From Calamus simplicifolius (lineage: Eukaryota; Streptophyta; Magnoliopsida; Arecales; Arecaceae): a DNA stretch of 64,000 bases. Under the pieces are notes generated by a model, which saw only the letters and a list, made by a program, of their open reading frames with translations, had not been told where the DNA came from and ran no database searches. The first letter of the stretch is position 1, and the number at the start of each line of letters is the position of its first letter. The stretch lies in NCBI GenBank assembly GCA_900491605.1, contig UESW01004829.1:382751-446750 (forward strand), given 5' to 3'. Of the stretch, positions 11,900 through 23,935 are shown in pieces. The translations under genes and the position numbers were made by a program.

Positions 11900-12480
11900 A
11901 TAAAATATTGCGACGCCCAAATGCGTCGCAATTGCATCGCTAAACATGATATTGCGATGCAATAGCGACGCAATGACGGCGTCGCTCAATATCCGTCGCA
12001 ATACCCATTTGTCGCAATTGCGTCACAATATTGCGACTCTCTGCGACGCAACATTGCATCGCAATACTGCGATGCATGCAAATGCGTCGCTAAATTTAAA
12101 ATTAATTTTTAAAATAAAAAAAATTTATTATTAAATATTGCGATGCAATAAATTACGTCGCAATATTGCGACGCATCCAGCTGCGTCGCAATATTTAATA
12201 ATAATATTTTTGGTATAATAGCGACGCAATTTGAGTCGCTAATGCGTCGCAAATAAAAATTATTTTAAAATATTGCGACGCAGGGTCATTGCGTCGTAAT
12301 ATTTATTAAAAATTTTTAAGATAAAATAGCGACTCAATTTTAGTCGCTAATGCATCGCTATTAAATTTATTTTAAATTATTGTGATGCCAGGTCATTGCA
12401 TTGCAATATTTAATAATAATATTTTAAAAATATTAGCGATGCAATTTCAGTCGCTAATGCGTCGCAAATTTTGTTTTTAA
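11900..12480. repeat. CACTA left subterminal repeat array
   Basis: More than 20 copies of GCGACGCA or its complement TGCGTCGC sit in AT-rich spacers, many paired as inverted repeats across short loops. In En/Spm such motifs bind the TNPA/TNP1 protein. Many copies differ by CG to TG or CA (GCGATGCA, TGCATCGC), as expected from deamination of methylated CpG. Confidence 0.9.
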
Positions 12481-12559
12481 AAAAATATAAAAGATTAAAA
12501 ATTAAAACGGTTAATACAATTTCGCTAAATCTAAATATTGATACAAACATTTTTCAATC

Positions 12560-14127
12560 AATCCAAACAATAATAAATTTCTAAAAATAATTTATATATT
12601 AAAATTTTGAAGTTTTTACAACATAAAAAAAAAAAGAAAAATACATCAAGTATCTGGGCGATCACGTGGAGGCTGAAGACTCTGCGACAAGCGGCTAACC
12701 ATATCCCGCAAATAATGCATCTCATCTCGCATGTCTGCAATCTCCTGATCCCGGCCTCGCATACGATCCTCAAAATCCTACTCGACCTCCTGGCAAATCT
12801 CCTCTGCAATAGATCTGCGAAGGTCGTGTAAACGCTCGGGAGGAAGATCACCAGGAACACGCGAGCTGGAGGCCTGATGGGGAAAATACGTAGAAGCTCT
12901 AGTGCCCAGACCATAGACCCTGCGGTCTCGTGGCTGGGCACCAACAGCCTCCAAAAACACACGCCGACTCTCCTCTGCTGAGAGTTCGATGGGTGTCTCC
13001 CCATCAGTAGAGTCGAACTGCGATGCCTGGGAGCGAAGCTCCTCGACTCGTGTCTTGAAATTATAAAATCAATAATAAATGAGTTAATAAATTTCTCGAA
13101 ATAAAATTTTAGAAATTAAATAGATACTACATAAATCTAATTTCTTACCGCAACCTCCCGTGATCGCGTGTCGACCCAGGAACCGTCCCTCCTGGTGTGT
13201 GTCGCCCTGAATAGACGAAACTCACCAGGATCTCCACCCTCCTGCTCAGACTATAACAATAAAAAAATGATATTAATATAAATATTTGTAAATAACTAAA
13301 ATAGTAATTAAAATATTAATGCTTTCTTACCATACGCCGTCTGTGCTCCTGAATGGAAATGGAGCCCGAAGTATGGGGAGAGACCCGTGCCAGGACCGCC
13401 CTTCTCAGATCGGCGGTTCGTGCTGGCTGATGCGGACCTCCTGCGCCAGCCATCGGACTCCTAGGCCTGCTGCCACTCATGCCAAATACCCTCTAGCACG
13501 TGCGCAGGACGCTGTCCCGATGACCTCCAACGATGAAGCATGTCGGAGTATCGGTGTCGCGTCAGAGCCTCCCATGCTGCCTTAATGGCATCATGGCTGG
13601 TAGGATCCCACGTAAACTTTTTCTGTATTAAAATAAATAGTTAGTTTCTAAATTTATTAAGTTTAAGAAAGTTTATATCACTGATAAATTGTATTTAATA
13701 AGTTTACCTGAAACTCAGAAAATAAAACTCCCTCGTGGCTGGAGATACGTGGCGCCAATCGTAGCCACTGGGATCTGCACGCCTCTGAAATATGGCGCTG
13801 ATATGGCTAGATACATGATGCTGCTCAATGAATTTGTTAAAAAAATGCATGTTTATAAGTAATTGACTTAAAAACATAAAATATATTTTAATTAGTATAT
13901 ACTTACATCCCCTGAGCATCAAGTCGAAGTACAGTGCGGCCGATGGTGGAAGAACTCTCGGAGGTATGTGCCGATCGGCTGGATGGTAATACTGCTGGAG
14001 AGATCGAAGGCTGCGCCTCTGCTGGAGATCCAAACTCTCCATCTCCGACGCTCATGTGATCTGATGTAGCAGGGCTACGTCCCTGCTCACTCCGTCTGTC
14101 GTCGGTAGATCTACCTCTGCCCGTCAT
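12560..14127 (-). pseudogene. CACTA TNP1/Ptta-like gene (Transposase_24 family)
   Basis: A multi-exon minus-strand gene. Exon 14127-13903 starts MTGRGRSTDDRRSEQG. Exon about 13860-13710 includes DWRHVSPATREFYFLSF. Exon about 13625-13330 includes KFTWDPTSHDAIKAAWEALT and a GGPGTG block, typical of the plant transposase Ptta/En/Spm domain. Exon about 13252-13150 includes DPGEFRLFRATHTRRDGSWV and ends at a GT donor. The last exon, 13060 to about 12640, has a coiled-coil tail. This corresponds to the DNA-binding TNPA-type protein, which recognises subterminal repeats. In-frame stops in the last two exons (for example after WQQA, and QEVE followed by a stop) suggest decay. Exon limits are approximate. 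Confidence 0.7.
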
Positions 14128-14229
14128 ACTGAAAATACTAAAGATTCACACAATTAAATTACGATTAATGATTGACTATGTAAGAATTTAACACTTATAA
14201 AAAAAAGTTAAATTTTAAAAAACCTTTAT

Positions 14230-17200
14230 GTTTAATCGGTGTCATTTGTTTCGTGAAATGTTGGTTCAACATCCGATGCCGTATCGGATTGCGAATCAGT
14301 TTCATTATCGGAAGGAAACCGAACATTTGCATCCGCAATTTCTTGGACATCACCACTTGGATCTCTAAGTGATGTTTCAGGAGCCCTTGTGTCGTCCTCA
14401 ATTGCATGCATTTCCATCTCATCCTCTTGAAATGCAGGGCACTCGGCTGATTGACTTGATGAACTCTCCTCTAATACGATTGTTGAACGTGGGACGATTT
14501 TAGAAATGGCCCACCAATCTCGCTTGTCGTTGCGCAAACTTGGATATCCGCAGTAAAAGACTTGCTGAGCTTGGGATGCAAGGATGAATGGGTCATATTT
14601 CTGCAATCTTCGTCGATGGTTCACTTCAACCAAATTATAGTCGTTATGAACCCTTTTGCCCACAGGAACTATCGGATCGAACCAATCACAACGAAACAAT
14701 ACGGTTCGTTTCATAGGCCAACCGGGATATTCAACTTCAACCACCTCTACTAACTTTCCATAATAATCCTGCATATTTGCTCCAACACTTTCTCCTTTAC
14801 ACACACGCCCCAGTTCTGCGTGCCTCTTGAAGCTGCTAATCGTTCAATCTGAAATTTGTACCCATTTACAAAATAGCCAGTAGAGGTTGTTACGGTCTTC
14901 AATGGCCATTGCGATAGACATTTAATGAAAATATTGTCGGTTGTCGACCATGGACCGTTGACCTATAAATTAATAAGCTATTGACATCCAATTCAAAAAA
15001 TAATTGCCATTATCGAAATTGATTGAGTGATACTACTCACAAATTCATAAAACCAGTAAGCAAACTCCGTTTCTAATTTCTGCCCAATTGCAACTTGACT
15101 GATGTCGGGATTCATCTGTCGTTGTCTATCACAAAACATCCTTATGGGATGAAAAGGATGAAAACTACTGTTAGAAATTAAATATTATGGTATATTATTA
15201 TATAAATTTAAATTTCAATTTAGCATTGAAGTATACACTTACTCAATATATGGATCGACTTCTCGACAGTTCATTAGGATGTAATAATGTGCTGCATTAT
15301 ACTCCATATCGCTAAGATTTCTTGACTTCTGCCCACCAAATGAACGGCCGATAGCTTTAAAAATTGATATTCTACCGTCATTAGCTTCTGCTTCGTCCAC
15401 ACATACGTCATCGTTACGACCATGATTTCGGCTCCTCGTGTGGACGTGACCCTCAAAGTAATGCGAGGCAAAAGCTGAAACTTCTTCGACCAAGTGTGCA
15501 TTGCATATAGAACCTTCAACCCTTGCCTTATTACGCACATTATTTTTTAACTTCTTAAGATACCTATATGTAAAGTTGCAACAAAAAATTAACGAATTTT
15601 TCAAGCAATGAAATAATATTTCAAATGTCAACATATCTTAATGATGTATATATTTACCTCTCGAATGGATACATCCAGCGATACTGCACAGGACCAGCTA
15701 TGCTCGCTTCGTATGGCAAGTGAACCGGTAAATGCTCCATTGAGTCAAAAAAACTGGGAGGAAATATTCGCTCAAGCTTGCATAAAATAATTGGAATTTC
15801 CTCCTCAAGCCTTGCCATTGATGCAGAAGTAATGACTGCGGCAGATAACTCCTTGAAGAATAAGCTGAGCTCCGTAATTGCCTTCCAGACATGTTGCGGA
15901 AGCAACTCACGAAAAGCTATAGGTAATAATCGTTGCATGAAAACATGGCAGTCATGGCTCTTCATGCCGAACAACTTGAGCTTATGCATGTCCACACACC
16001 TACCGATATTTGAGGCATAACCATCTGGAAATTTTAACCCTCTAGCCAGTTACATAAAACTTCTCGTGAATTTCTGTCAAGAGTGTAACATGCTTTAGGA
16101 TAGGTCCCATCGGCACTCCTTCTCAAATCACCTCTTCTACAGTACTGATTAAGTTCTTCTCTTGACTTTGCAGTATCTTTTGTTTTTCCCGGGATGTTTA
16201 GCACCGTGTTAAATATGTTATCAAAGAAATTTTTCTCTATATGCATGACATCCAAGTTGTGCCGGATGAGATTTGTGCTCCAATAAGGCAAATCCCAAAA
16301 TATACTTCGCTTCTTCCAGTTATGTTCTTTACATATACGGCTATTTATTCTATCTGCATCTGGTTCCCATGCATACATCAACCCCAAATTCTCTATAGAA
16401 TCAAATAGATCCGTGCCGGACCTAACCGGTTCGGCAAATTTTGTGACTGCTTTGTTCTTCCGGAAGGCGATCAAGTTACGCCTGTAAGGATGATTTGGTG
16501 GCAAGAACTTCCTATGGTTATCAAACCATGACTGCTTACCACTCTTCTGCAATGTAAATGCATCCGAATCATACATGCAATGAGGGCATGCCAGACGTCC
16601 AGCAGTGCTCCAACCAGACAACATTGCATATGCCGGAAAATCACTTATTGTCCACATCAAAGCAGCTCTCATTAAGAAATTTTGTTTCATAGAAATGTCG
16701 TAGGCTACCACTCCTGTTTCCCACAACATTTTCAATTCGGCCACCAACGGTTGCAGAAAGACATCAATCTTTTCCTTAGGATTTGATGGTCCTGGAACCA
16801 AAACGGTTAAAAACATTGCAGGATCTTTCATGCACTTCCACGGAGGAAGGTTATATACAGTCAGTATCACAGGCCAACATGAATACTGTTGCCCCGCTTG
16901 ACCAAATGGTTGGAAGCCATCGGTACAAAGACCTAATCTCACATTCCTTATATCTTCAGCGAAAACAGGATGATTTTCATTGAACTGCTTCCAAGCCTTT
17001 GAATCTGATGGATGCCGCATTTCATCCTCTTTAGATTCATGTTCGGCATGCCATCTCATATCAGCAGCTGTTGCCTCAGATCTATATAATCTCTGCAGGC
17101 GTGGGGTAAGAGGAAAGTAATGCATCCTCTTGTAAGGCACACTTTTCCTCCTACTTGTACCGGCTCCTCCTTCGGTGTTTTTGAACCTCGATTGCCCACA

Positions 17201-17956
17201 AATCTTACACCATCTCAGCTCTGAGTCTTCACCCCAAAATATCATACAATTGTTCAAGCAACAATCGATCTTATTAACTGGAAGCCCAAGCCCACGCAAC
17301 AACTTCTTTGTTGCGTAAAAACTGTCTGCGGCAACATTATCATTTGGCAGAATTTCTTTGATTAACTCAGCTACAGAATTGAACGCCTTTTCTGATAATC
17401 GATGTTCTGCCTTAATATTCAACATTCGAGCAGCTGTAGAGAACTGGGAATGACCCTCACACCCAGGATACAATTCTTGATTGGCAGCACTCAACATATC
17501 GTAAAATTGTTGTGCTTCTGGGTTTGGTTCTTCCATAAATGTATTCTGATTGAAGTCATTACCCGATGCATTCATAACCATTTGTTCATATGTGTTTAAA
17601 TTCACAAATGGTTCTTCTACGGGAATTGACTCTTGTTCGCCTATAACAACTGCTGGAATATCCTCTGGTTCACCATGACAGTACCAAACATAGTAATCAG
17701 GCACAAAACCCTTCTTACACAAATGCACCTTAACAGTTTCCACATCTCTGTAGGCTTTATTCTGACACCTGTGGAAGTTGCATGGGCACCTAATCCTAGG
17801 CCCATCCATCCATTCAGGTTGGCTACATGCAAATGCGATAAACTCTTCCAATCCATTCAGAAAATCTGGATTCAGCAAGCCATCTTTTATCCTTGCATAC
17901 ATCCATGAGCGAGTCCCCTCATTTTTGTCCGACTTATACAAAGTCTGGTAAAGCAT
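14230..17956 (-). pseudogene. CACTA TNP2-like transposase gene (Transposase_assoc, Transposase_21, DUF4218, DUF4216)
   Basis: The main exon (17956-16034, 640 codons) holds a transposase-associated domain (about residues 17-95, zinc-type Cys/His), a Cys pair at 250-253, and the Tnp2 core: TDGFQPFG (D346), WKCMKDPAMFLTVLVPGP, AYAMLSGWSTAGRLACPHC and RHNLDVMHIEKN (D569). At 16034 the frame ends in a stop, where a one-base loss in GAGGGTT would otherwise lead into DUF4218 (15995-15660, KLFGMKSHDCHVFMQRLLP). A clean intron (15660 to about 15566) follows, then 15565-15239, a small exon near 15170-15040, and a DUF4216 region (14960-14230, LFRCDWFDP) with another one-base slip in a GT run near 14806. 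The protein would cut the CACTA ends. Start choice is tentative; an AG at about 17948 could be an acceptor. Confidence 0.85.
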
Positions 17957-18944
17957 TAAATAAAACCAAAAAATAAAACTATATTAGTATTAATACATAT
18001 ATATCTAAATTATTTCTTGGGCACAACTAATTAAGGTTAATTACAACCAATTAAATCATTTATAAGTACGCAAATAATTTAGATATAAGTACTAATAATA
18101 ATTACGATCCTTTGCTAGGAAGGACCGATGCATAGGTTAATGGCTAAAGAGAGGGCTTGAGTTTGTGTCGGGCCATAAGGCGATGCGTTTAGTCATTAGA
18201 CTTCACAAGAATTCAAGTGTCTTAAATAATTCTACCTTCACTCCATGTCTACAAGGTAAGGCCCTATCCCATTCAAGAATATTTTTTGTGATATGTTATT
18301 ATGCTATTAATTATCATCGATCGGCAATATTGAAATTTCGGCAGCATTTCCCCATATGTTCTCCTACATGTGTGGTATAAAGCCACACTAGGAGAACGTA
18401 TGAGCAAATGCAAACCGAAATCTCACCCCACGATGATTACTAGCAGACTAACATGTCACAAGAAATATTCCCAAACTGTCCACCAGGACAATTTGAGAAT
18501 TTGCAAGACTAAGGCTTACAAATTCTCAAACGGGTCTAAAGGTTAATTAAAGTGCTGTGATTATGAAAGTCCGAAGACAATCGAACTTATGCTTGTTATT
18601 CTTAACATCTTGTGAATTATACATGTAATCACTAACTTTTTTAAGATTATTGTGTCAAATACAAAGGTTTGCGAATACTAAAATGTAAATCATTGAAACT
18701 AGTAATTTGTTGCTGGAAATTAAATAATATAACAACAAAACATTTTATTTAGCATTTCAAAATGTAATGCATCATTAAGTTTGCAGCAAATATAAATAAT
18801 CAAAACATAACAAATGTAAATGAGTATAAATGCACAAATACTATTGTCATAAACATTCTGCTTAAATTAATTATTGCATAAATAATATGTAAATTAAATA
18901 ATAATACAACAAGATTCTAGCAAAATTATTTAATCAAGGTTTTC
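17957..18944. other. Non-coding stretch upstream of the TNP2 exon
   Basis: No family recognised. AT-rich, no convincing ORF. It probably belongs to the first intron of the transposase gene, read from the promoter near 19955. Confidence 0.5.
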
Positions 18945-19765
18945 CCTCCCCCCCTAATTTTTTTTTTTTTTGACAGTGGCCTGGCCAGCCAGGCAAGGGG
19001 GCCCCCCCTGTTAAGAAAAAAATTTTTTTTTTTTTCACAGTGGCCTGGCCACCGTGGCCAGGCCACTGCCGGCCACTGGCCGGCCACGGCACGGCCGTGG
19101 CCGGACAAGAAAAAAAAGGGGGGGGGGGGCGGGGGGGTTTCCCCCCCTGCTTAAAAATTTTTTTTTTTTTGACAGTGGCCTGGCCACCGTGGCCAGGCCA
19201 CTGCCGGCCACGGCAAGGCCGGCCGTGGCCGGACAAAAAAAAAGGGGGGGGGGGGGGGGGGGGGTTTCCCCCCCCCCCTGTTAAAAAAAAAATTTTTTTT
19301 TGACAGTTGCCGGCCACGGCAGTGGCCTGGCCACCCCGGCCGTGGCCGGTCCGGCCGCGGCCACGGCCGTGGCCGGACAAGAAAAAAAGGGGGGGGGGGG
19401 GGGGGGGGTTTCCCCCCCCCCCCCCCCCCCTGTTAAGAAAATTTTTTTTTTTTTTTTGACAGTGGCCTGGCCACCGTGGCCAGGCCACTGCCGGCCACGG
19501 CAGCGGCCGTGGCCGGAGAAGGCGGCCACGGCTGCGGTGGCCAGGCACTGCCGGCCACGGCAGCGGCCGTGGCCGGAGAAGACGGCCACGGCAGCGGCCG
19601 TGGCCGCCTTGTCCGGCCGCGGCCACGGCCTTGGCCGGACAAGATAAAAAGGGGGGGGGGCAGGGGGGTTTCCCCCTCCCCCCCCCCCATGTTAAGAAAT
19701 TTTTTTTTTTTTGTGATAGTGGCCTGGCCACCGTGGCCGTGGCCGAAGGGAAATCATTAAAAAAA
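18945..19765. repeat. GC-rich repeat block with long homopolymers
   Basis: Irregular units of about 65-250 bases share GACAGTGGCCTGGCCACCG, a GGCCGTGGCCGG palindromic core, then A-run, G-run of up to about 20, TTT, C-run, TGTTAAG and T-run. Units start near 18972, 19036, 19171, 19302, 19458 and 19712. The composition is unlike anything else in the window. The block lies in the probable first intron of the transposase. Open frames on both strands are compositional artefacts. Confidence 0.85.
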
Positions 19766-19797
19766 TTTTATTTTTTTTTTAGAGTGTGGGGGCTTAC

Positions 19798-19925
19798 CTT
19801 GGTCGAGAGAAGAAGCCGGAGTCGGATGAGAACGTCGGGGAGCCGGAGGACCATAGGGGAGGCGCCGGAGCAGCGAGGTGGGAGCCGGAAATTTTTAGAG
19901 CACGGCGGCGGCTAGGTCAAGACGG
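19798..19925 (-). other. Probable first exon (5' leader) of the CACTA transcript
   Basis: About 30 bases downstream of a minus-strand TATA, a pyrimidine-rich leader (CTTCTTCTTCTTCC type) runs to a consensus donor CCAAG|GTAAGC at 19797. An ATG at 19854 opens 19 codons up to the donor. This is inferred; no transcript evidence. Confidence 0.5.
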
Positions 19926-19950
19926 GGAAGAAGAAGAAGAGAGCGTTGGC

Positions 19951-19960
19951 TTATATAAGT
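19951..19960 (-). promoter_or_regulatory. Probable CACTA promoter TATA box
   Basis: The minus strand reads CTTATATAAGCC directly beside the first subterminal repeats, about 2 kb upstream of the TNP2 exon. This matches the En/Spm layout, where the promoter abuts the subterminal array. Confidence 0.5.
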
Positions 19961-21120
19961 AATTAGCGACGCATTAATTGCATCGCTATATGGTCGCAAT
20001 ATTTTATTTATTTATTATGTCTTAGTGACGCATTAGTGCATCGCTAATCCATCGTTAATATGGTTTTATTATAATTTATGAAAAAATAGCGACGCCAATA
20101 ATTGCGTCGCTAATGCGTCGCTAACTTGGCACCAACATCCGATGGGAAATTTATTTTATTTTCTAAGAATTGCGTCGCTAAGGCGTCGCAATTTTTTTTA
20201 ATATTTTAAATTAATTAAAATAAAAACTTATTACAATATTGCGATTTAAGCAGAGCGTCGCAATAATTTTTAAATATTTTAAATGATAATATTTAAAATT
20301 TATGATAATAATTGCGACGCATATTTGCATCGCAATAATTTTTATATTTTTAATCAGCTATATGTATTTTATTTTTAATATTTTTAATAGCTATATGTAT
20401 TTTAATAATATTGCGATGAATGTTTGCGTCGCAATATTATATTTCTTTTATTATTAATACTGATAAAAATCATATATAATTACGACGCATATATTTCGTC
20501 GCAATATTTGTTTATATTTTTTTAAAATGCATCGCTAAAGCGTCGCAATAATTTTTAATATTTATAAATGATAATATTTATAATTAATGTTAATAATTGC
20601 GATGAAATGGCATCACAATATTTTATAAAATTTTTAATTACATAAATTATTTTAAAAACATTGCGATGCAACTTATGCGTCGCATATTATATTTCTTTTA
20701 TTATTAATACTAAAAAATTTGTATTTTCTAAAAATAATTGCGACGCATATATTTCATCGCAATATTTATTTATTTTTTCCTTAAATGCGTCGCTACCGAG
20801 TCACAAAAATTCTTAATTATTTATTAATGATAATATTAATAATTTATATAATAATTGTGATGCCTTATTGCGTCGCAATAATTTTTTAATATTTTTAATT
20901 AGATATATTTATTTAAAAATAATTGCGACGCAAATTATGTGTCGCAATATTATTTTTTATTTATTAATACTGATAAAAATTATATTACTAAAAATATTGC
21001 GACGCATACATTGCATCGCAATATTTGTTTAATTTTTCTTCTAAAATGCGTCGCTACGGCGTCGCAATAATTTTTAATATTTTTTAAAACTTTTTCATAA
21101 CTTTTTTTTGAGTAATTATA
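19961..21120. repeat. CACTA right subterminal repeats, inner block
   Basis: Many GCGACGCA/TGCGTCGC motifs in inverted pairs, in AT-rich spacers. A larger unit with TTTTATTATTAATACTGATA recurs near 20441, 20691 and 20955, giving a period of about 250-265 bases. Confidence 0.85.
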
Positions 21121-23935
21121 AGTGATCCGACGTTTGCGATCGATCAAAGCCCTATCCCGATCGGCCATGACCGATCTCGGATTGTGGCAATCGGTCCGAT
21201 CGGCAAAGATCCGACGGTTGTGATCGATCCAGCCCTGATCCCAATCGGCCACGATCGATCCTGGACCGTTGCGATCGGTCCAAGATCGGCGACGATCCGA
21301 CGGTTGCGATCGATCCAAGCCGTGATCCCGATCGGCCACGACCGAACTCGGACCGTGGCAATCGGTCCGATCGGCAAAGATCTGACGTTGTGATTGATCC
21401 AAGCCCTAATCCTGATCGGCCACGACCGATCCCGGACCATTGCGATCGGTCCAAGATCCGCGATGATCCTACGATTGCGATCGATCCAAGCCGTGATCCC
21501 GATCGGCCACGAACGATCTTGGACCGTGGCGATCGGTCCGATCGGCGACGATCCGACGGTTGTGATCGATCCAAGCCCTGATCCCGATCGGCCATGACCG
21601 ATCTCAGACCGTGGCGATCGGTCCGATCAGCGACGATCCGACGGTTGCGATCGATCCAAGCCCTGATCCCGATCGGCCACGACCGATCCCGGACCGTTGC
21701 GATCTGTCCGAGATCGGCGACGATCCGACAGTTGCGATCGATCCAAGCCATGATCCCGATCGGCCACGACCGATCTCAGACCGTGGCGATCGGTCCAAGA
21801 TCACCGGCGATCCGACGGTTGCGATCGATCCAAGCCCTGATCCCGATCGGCCACGATCGATATCGGACCGTGGCGATCGGTCCGATCGGCGATGATTCGA
21901 CGGCTGCGATCGATCCAAGCCCTCATCCCGATCGGCCATGACCGATTCCAGACCGATGTGATCGGTCCGACATCGCTAGCGATCCGACGGTTGCAATCGA
22001 TCCAAGCCGTGATCCCGATCGGCCACGACCGATCTCGACCGTGGCAATCGGTCCGATCGGCAAAGATCCGACGGTTGTGATCGATCCAAGCCGTGATCTC
22101 GATCGGCCACGACCTATCTCGGACCGTTGCAATCCGTCCGAGATCGGCGATGATCCAACGGTTTGCGATCGATCCAAGCCATGATCCCGATCGGCCACGA
22201 CCGATCTCGGACCGTGGTGATCGATACGATCGGCAATGATCCGACGGTTGCGATCGATCCAAGCCCTGATCCCGATCGGCCACGACCGATCCCGAACCGT
22301 TGTGATCGGTCCAAGATCGCTGATCCAACATTGCGATCGATCCAAGCCCTGATCCCGATCGGCCACGACCGTTCCCGGACCGTTGCGATCGGTCCAAGAT
22401 CACTGGCGATCCGACGGTTGCAATCGATCCAAGCCCTGATCCCGATCGGCCACGACTGATCTCGGACCGTGGCAATCGGTCCGATCGGCAACGATCCGAC
22501 GTTTGCGATCGATCGAAGCCCTGATCCCGATCTGCCATGACCGATCTCAGACCGTGGCAATCGGTCCGATCGGCAAAGATCTGATGGTTGCGATCGAATC
22601 CAAGCCCTGATCCCGATCGGCCACGACCGATCCCGGACCGTTGCGATCGGTCCAAGATCGCTGGTGATCCGACGGTTGCGATCGATCCAAGCCGTGATCC
22701 CGATCGGCCATGACCGATCTCGGACCGTGGCGATCGGTCCGATTGGCGACGATCCGACGGTTGCGATCAATCTAAGCCATGATCCCGATCGGCCACGACC
22801 GATCTTGGACCGTGGCGATCGGTCCGATCGGCAACGATCCGACGGTTGCGATCGATCCAAGCCCTGATCCCGATCGGCCACGACCGATCTCGGACCGTGG
22901 CAATCGGTCCGATCGGAAAAGATCCGACGGTTGTGATCGATCCAAGCCCTGATCTCGATCGGCCACAACCGATCCCGGACTGTTGCGATCGGTCCAAGAT
23001 CGGCGATGATCCGACGGTTGCGATCGATCCAAGCTGTGATCCCGATCGGCCACGACCGATCTCGGACCATGGCGATCGGTCCGATCGGCGATGATCCGAC
23101 GGTTGCGATCGATCCAAGCCCTGATCCCAATCAGCCACGACCGATCTCGGACCGTTGCGATCGGTCCAAGATCGCTGGCGATCCGACGGTTCCAATCGAT
23201 CCAAGCCATGATCCCGATCGACCACGATCGATCTCGGACCATGGCGATCGGTCCGATCGGCGATGATCCGATGGTTGCAATCGATCCAAGCCCTCATCCC
23301 GATCGGCCATGACCGATTCCAGACCGATGCGATCGGTCTGACATCGCTGGCGATCCGACGGTTGCGATCGATCCAAGCCGTGATCCCAATCGGCCACGAC
23401 CTATCTCGGACAGTTGCAATTCATCCGAGATTGGCGACGATCTGATGGTTGCGATCGATCCAAGCCGTGATCCCGATCGGCCATGACCTATCTCGGACCA
23501 TGGCGATCGGTCCGATCGGCGACGATCCGACGGTTGCGATCGATCCAAGCCCTCATCCCGATCGGCCATGACCGATTCCAGACCGATGCGATCGGTCCGA
23601 CATCCCTGGCGATCCGACGGTTGCGATCGATCCAAGCCGTGATCTCGATCGGCCACGACCGATCTCGGACCGTGGCGATCGATCCGATCGGCGATGATCC
23701 GACGGTTGCGATCGATCCAAGCCCTCATCCCGATCGCCATGACCGATTCCAGACCGATGCGATCGGTCCGAGATCGCTGACGATCCGACGGTTACGATCG
23801 ATCCAAGCCCTGATCCCGATCGACCATGACTGATCTCGAACTGTGGCGATCGGTCCGATCGGCAATGATCCGAGGGTTGCGATCGATCCAAGCCCTTATT
23901 CCGAACGGTCACGATCGATTTTGGACCGATCTATT
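21121..23935. repeat. Satellite array inside the CACTA arm, about 85-86 bp monomers
   Basis: About 33 monomers in direct array. Each has TTGCGATCGATCCAAGCC, then GATCGGCCACGACCGATC, then GGACCGTGGCGATCGG and GATCCGACGG. Starts of the CGATCGATCC motif lie near 21137, 21221, 21307, 21391, 21476, 21562 and 21648. Two monomer types mix: one with GATCGGTCCGATC, the other with GGTCCAAGATCG. Stem arms GATCGG/CCGATC occur twice per monomer. Open frames of up to 338 codons arise because the unit has few stops; they are not genes. Confidence 0.95.

Noticed and set aside
18934..19760. Pro/Gly-rich open frames, the longest 265 codons
   Set aside because: Product of the GC-rich and homopolymer repeat; no start context, no domain, open in several frames at once.
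21152..23912. Long open frames (up to 338 codons) on both strands
   Set aside because: They translate the 85 bp satellite; all frames give the same periodic RSWPIGI/DRSQPSD-type peptide because the unit contains few stops.
21121..23935. CRISPR array
   Set aside because: Direct tandem monomers without unique spacers, inside a plant transposon.
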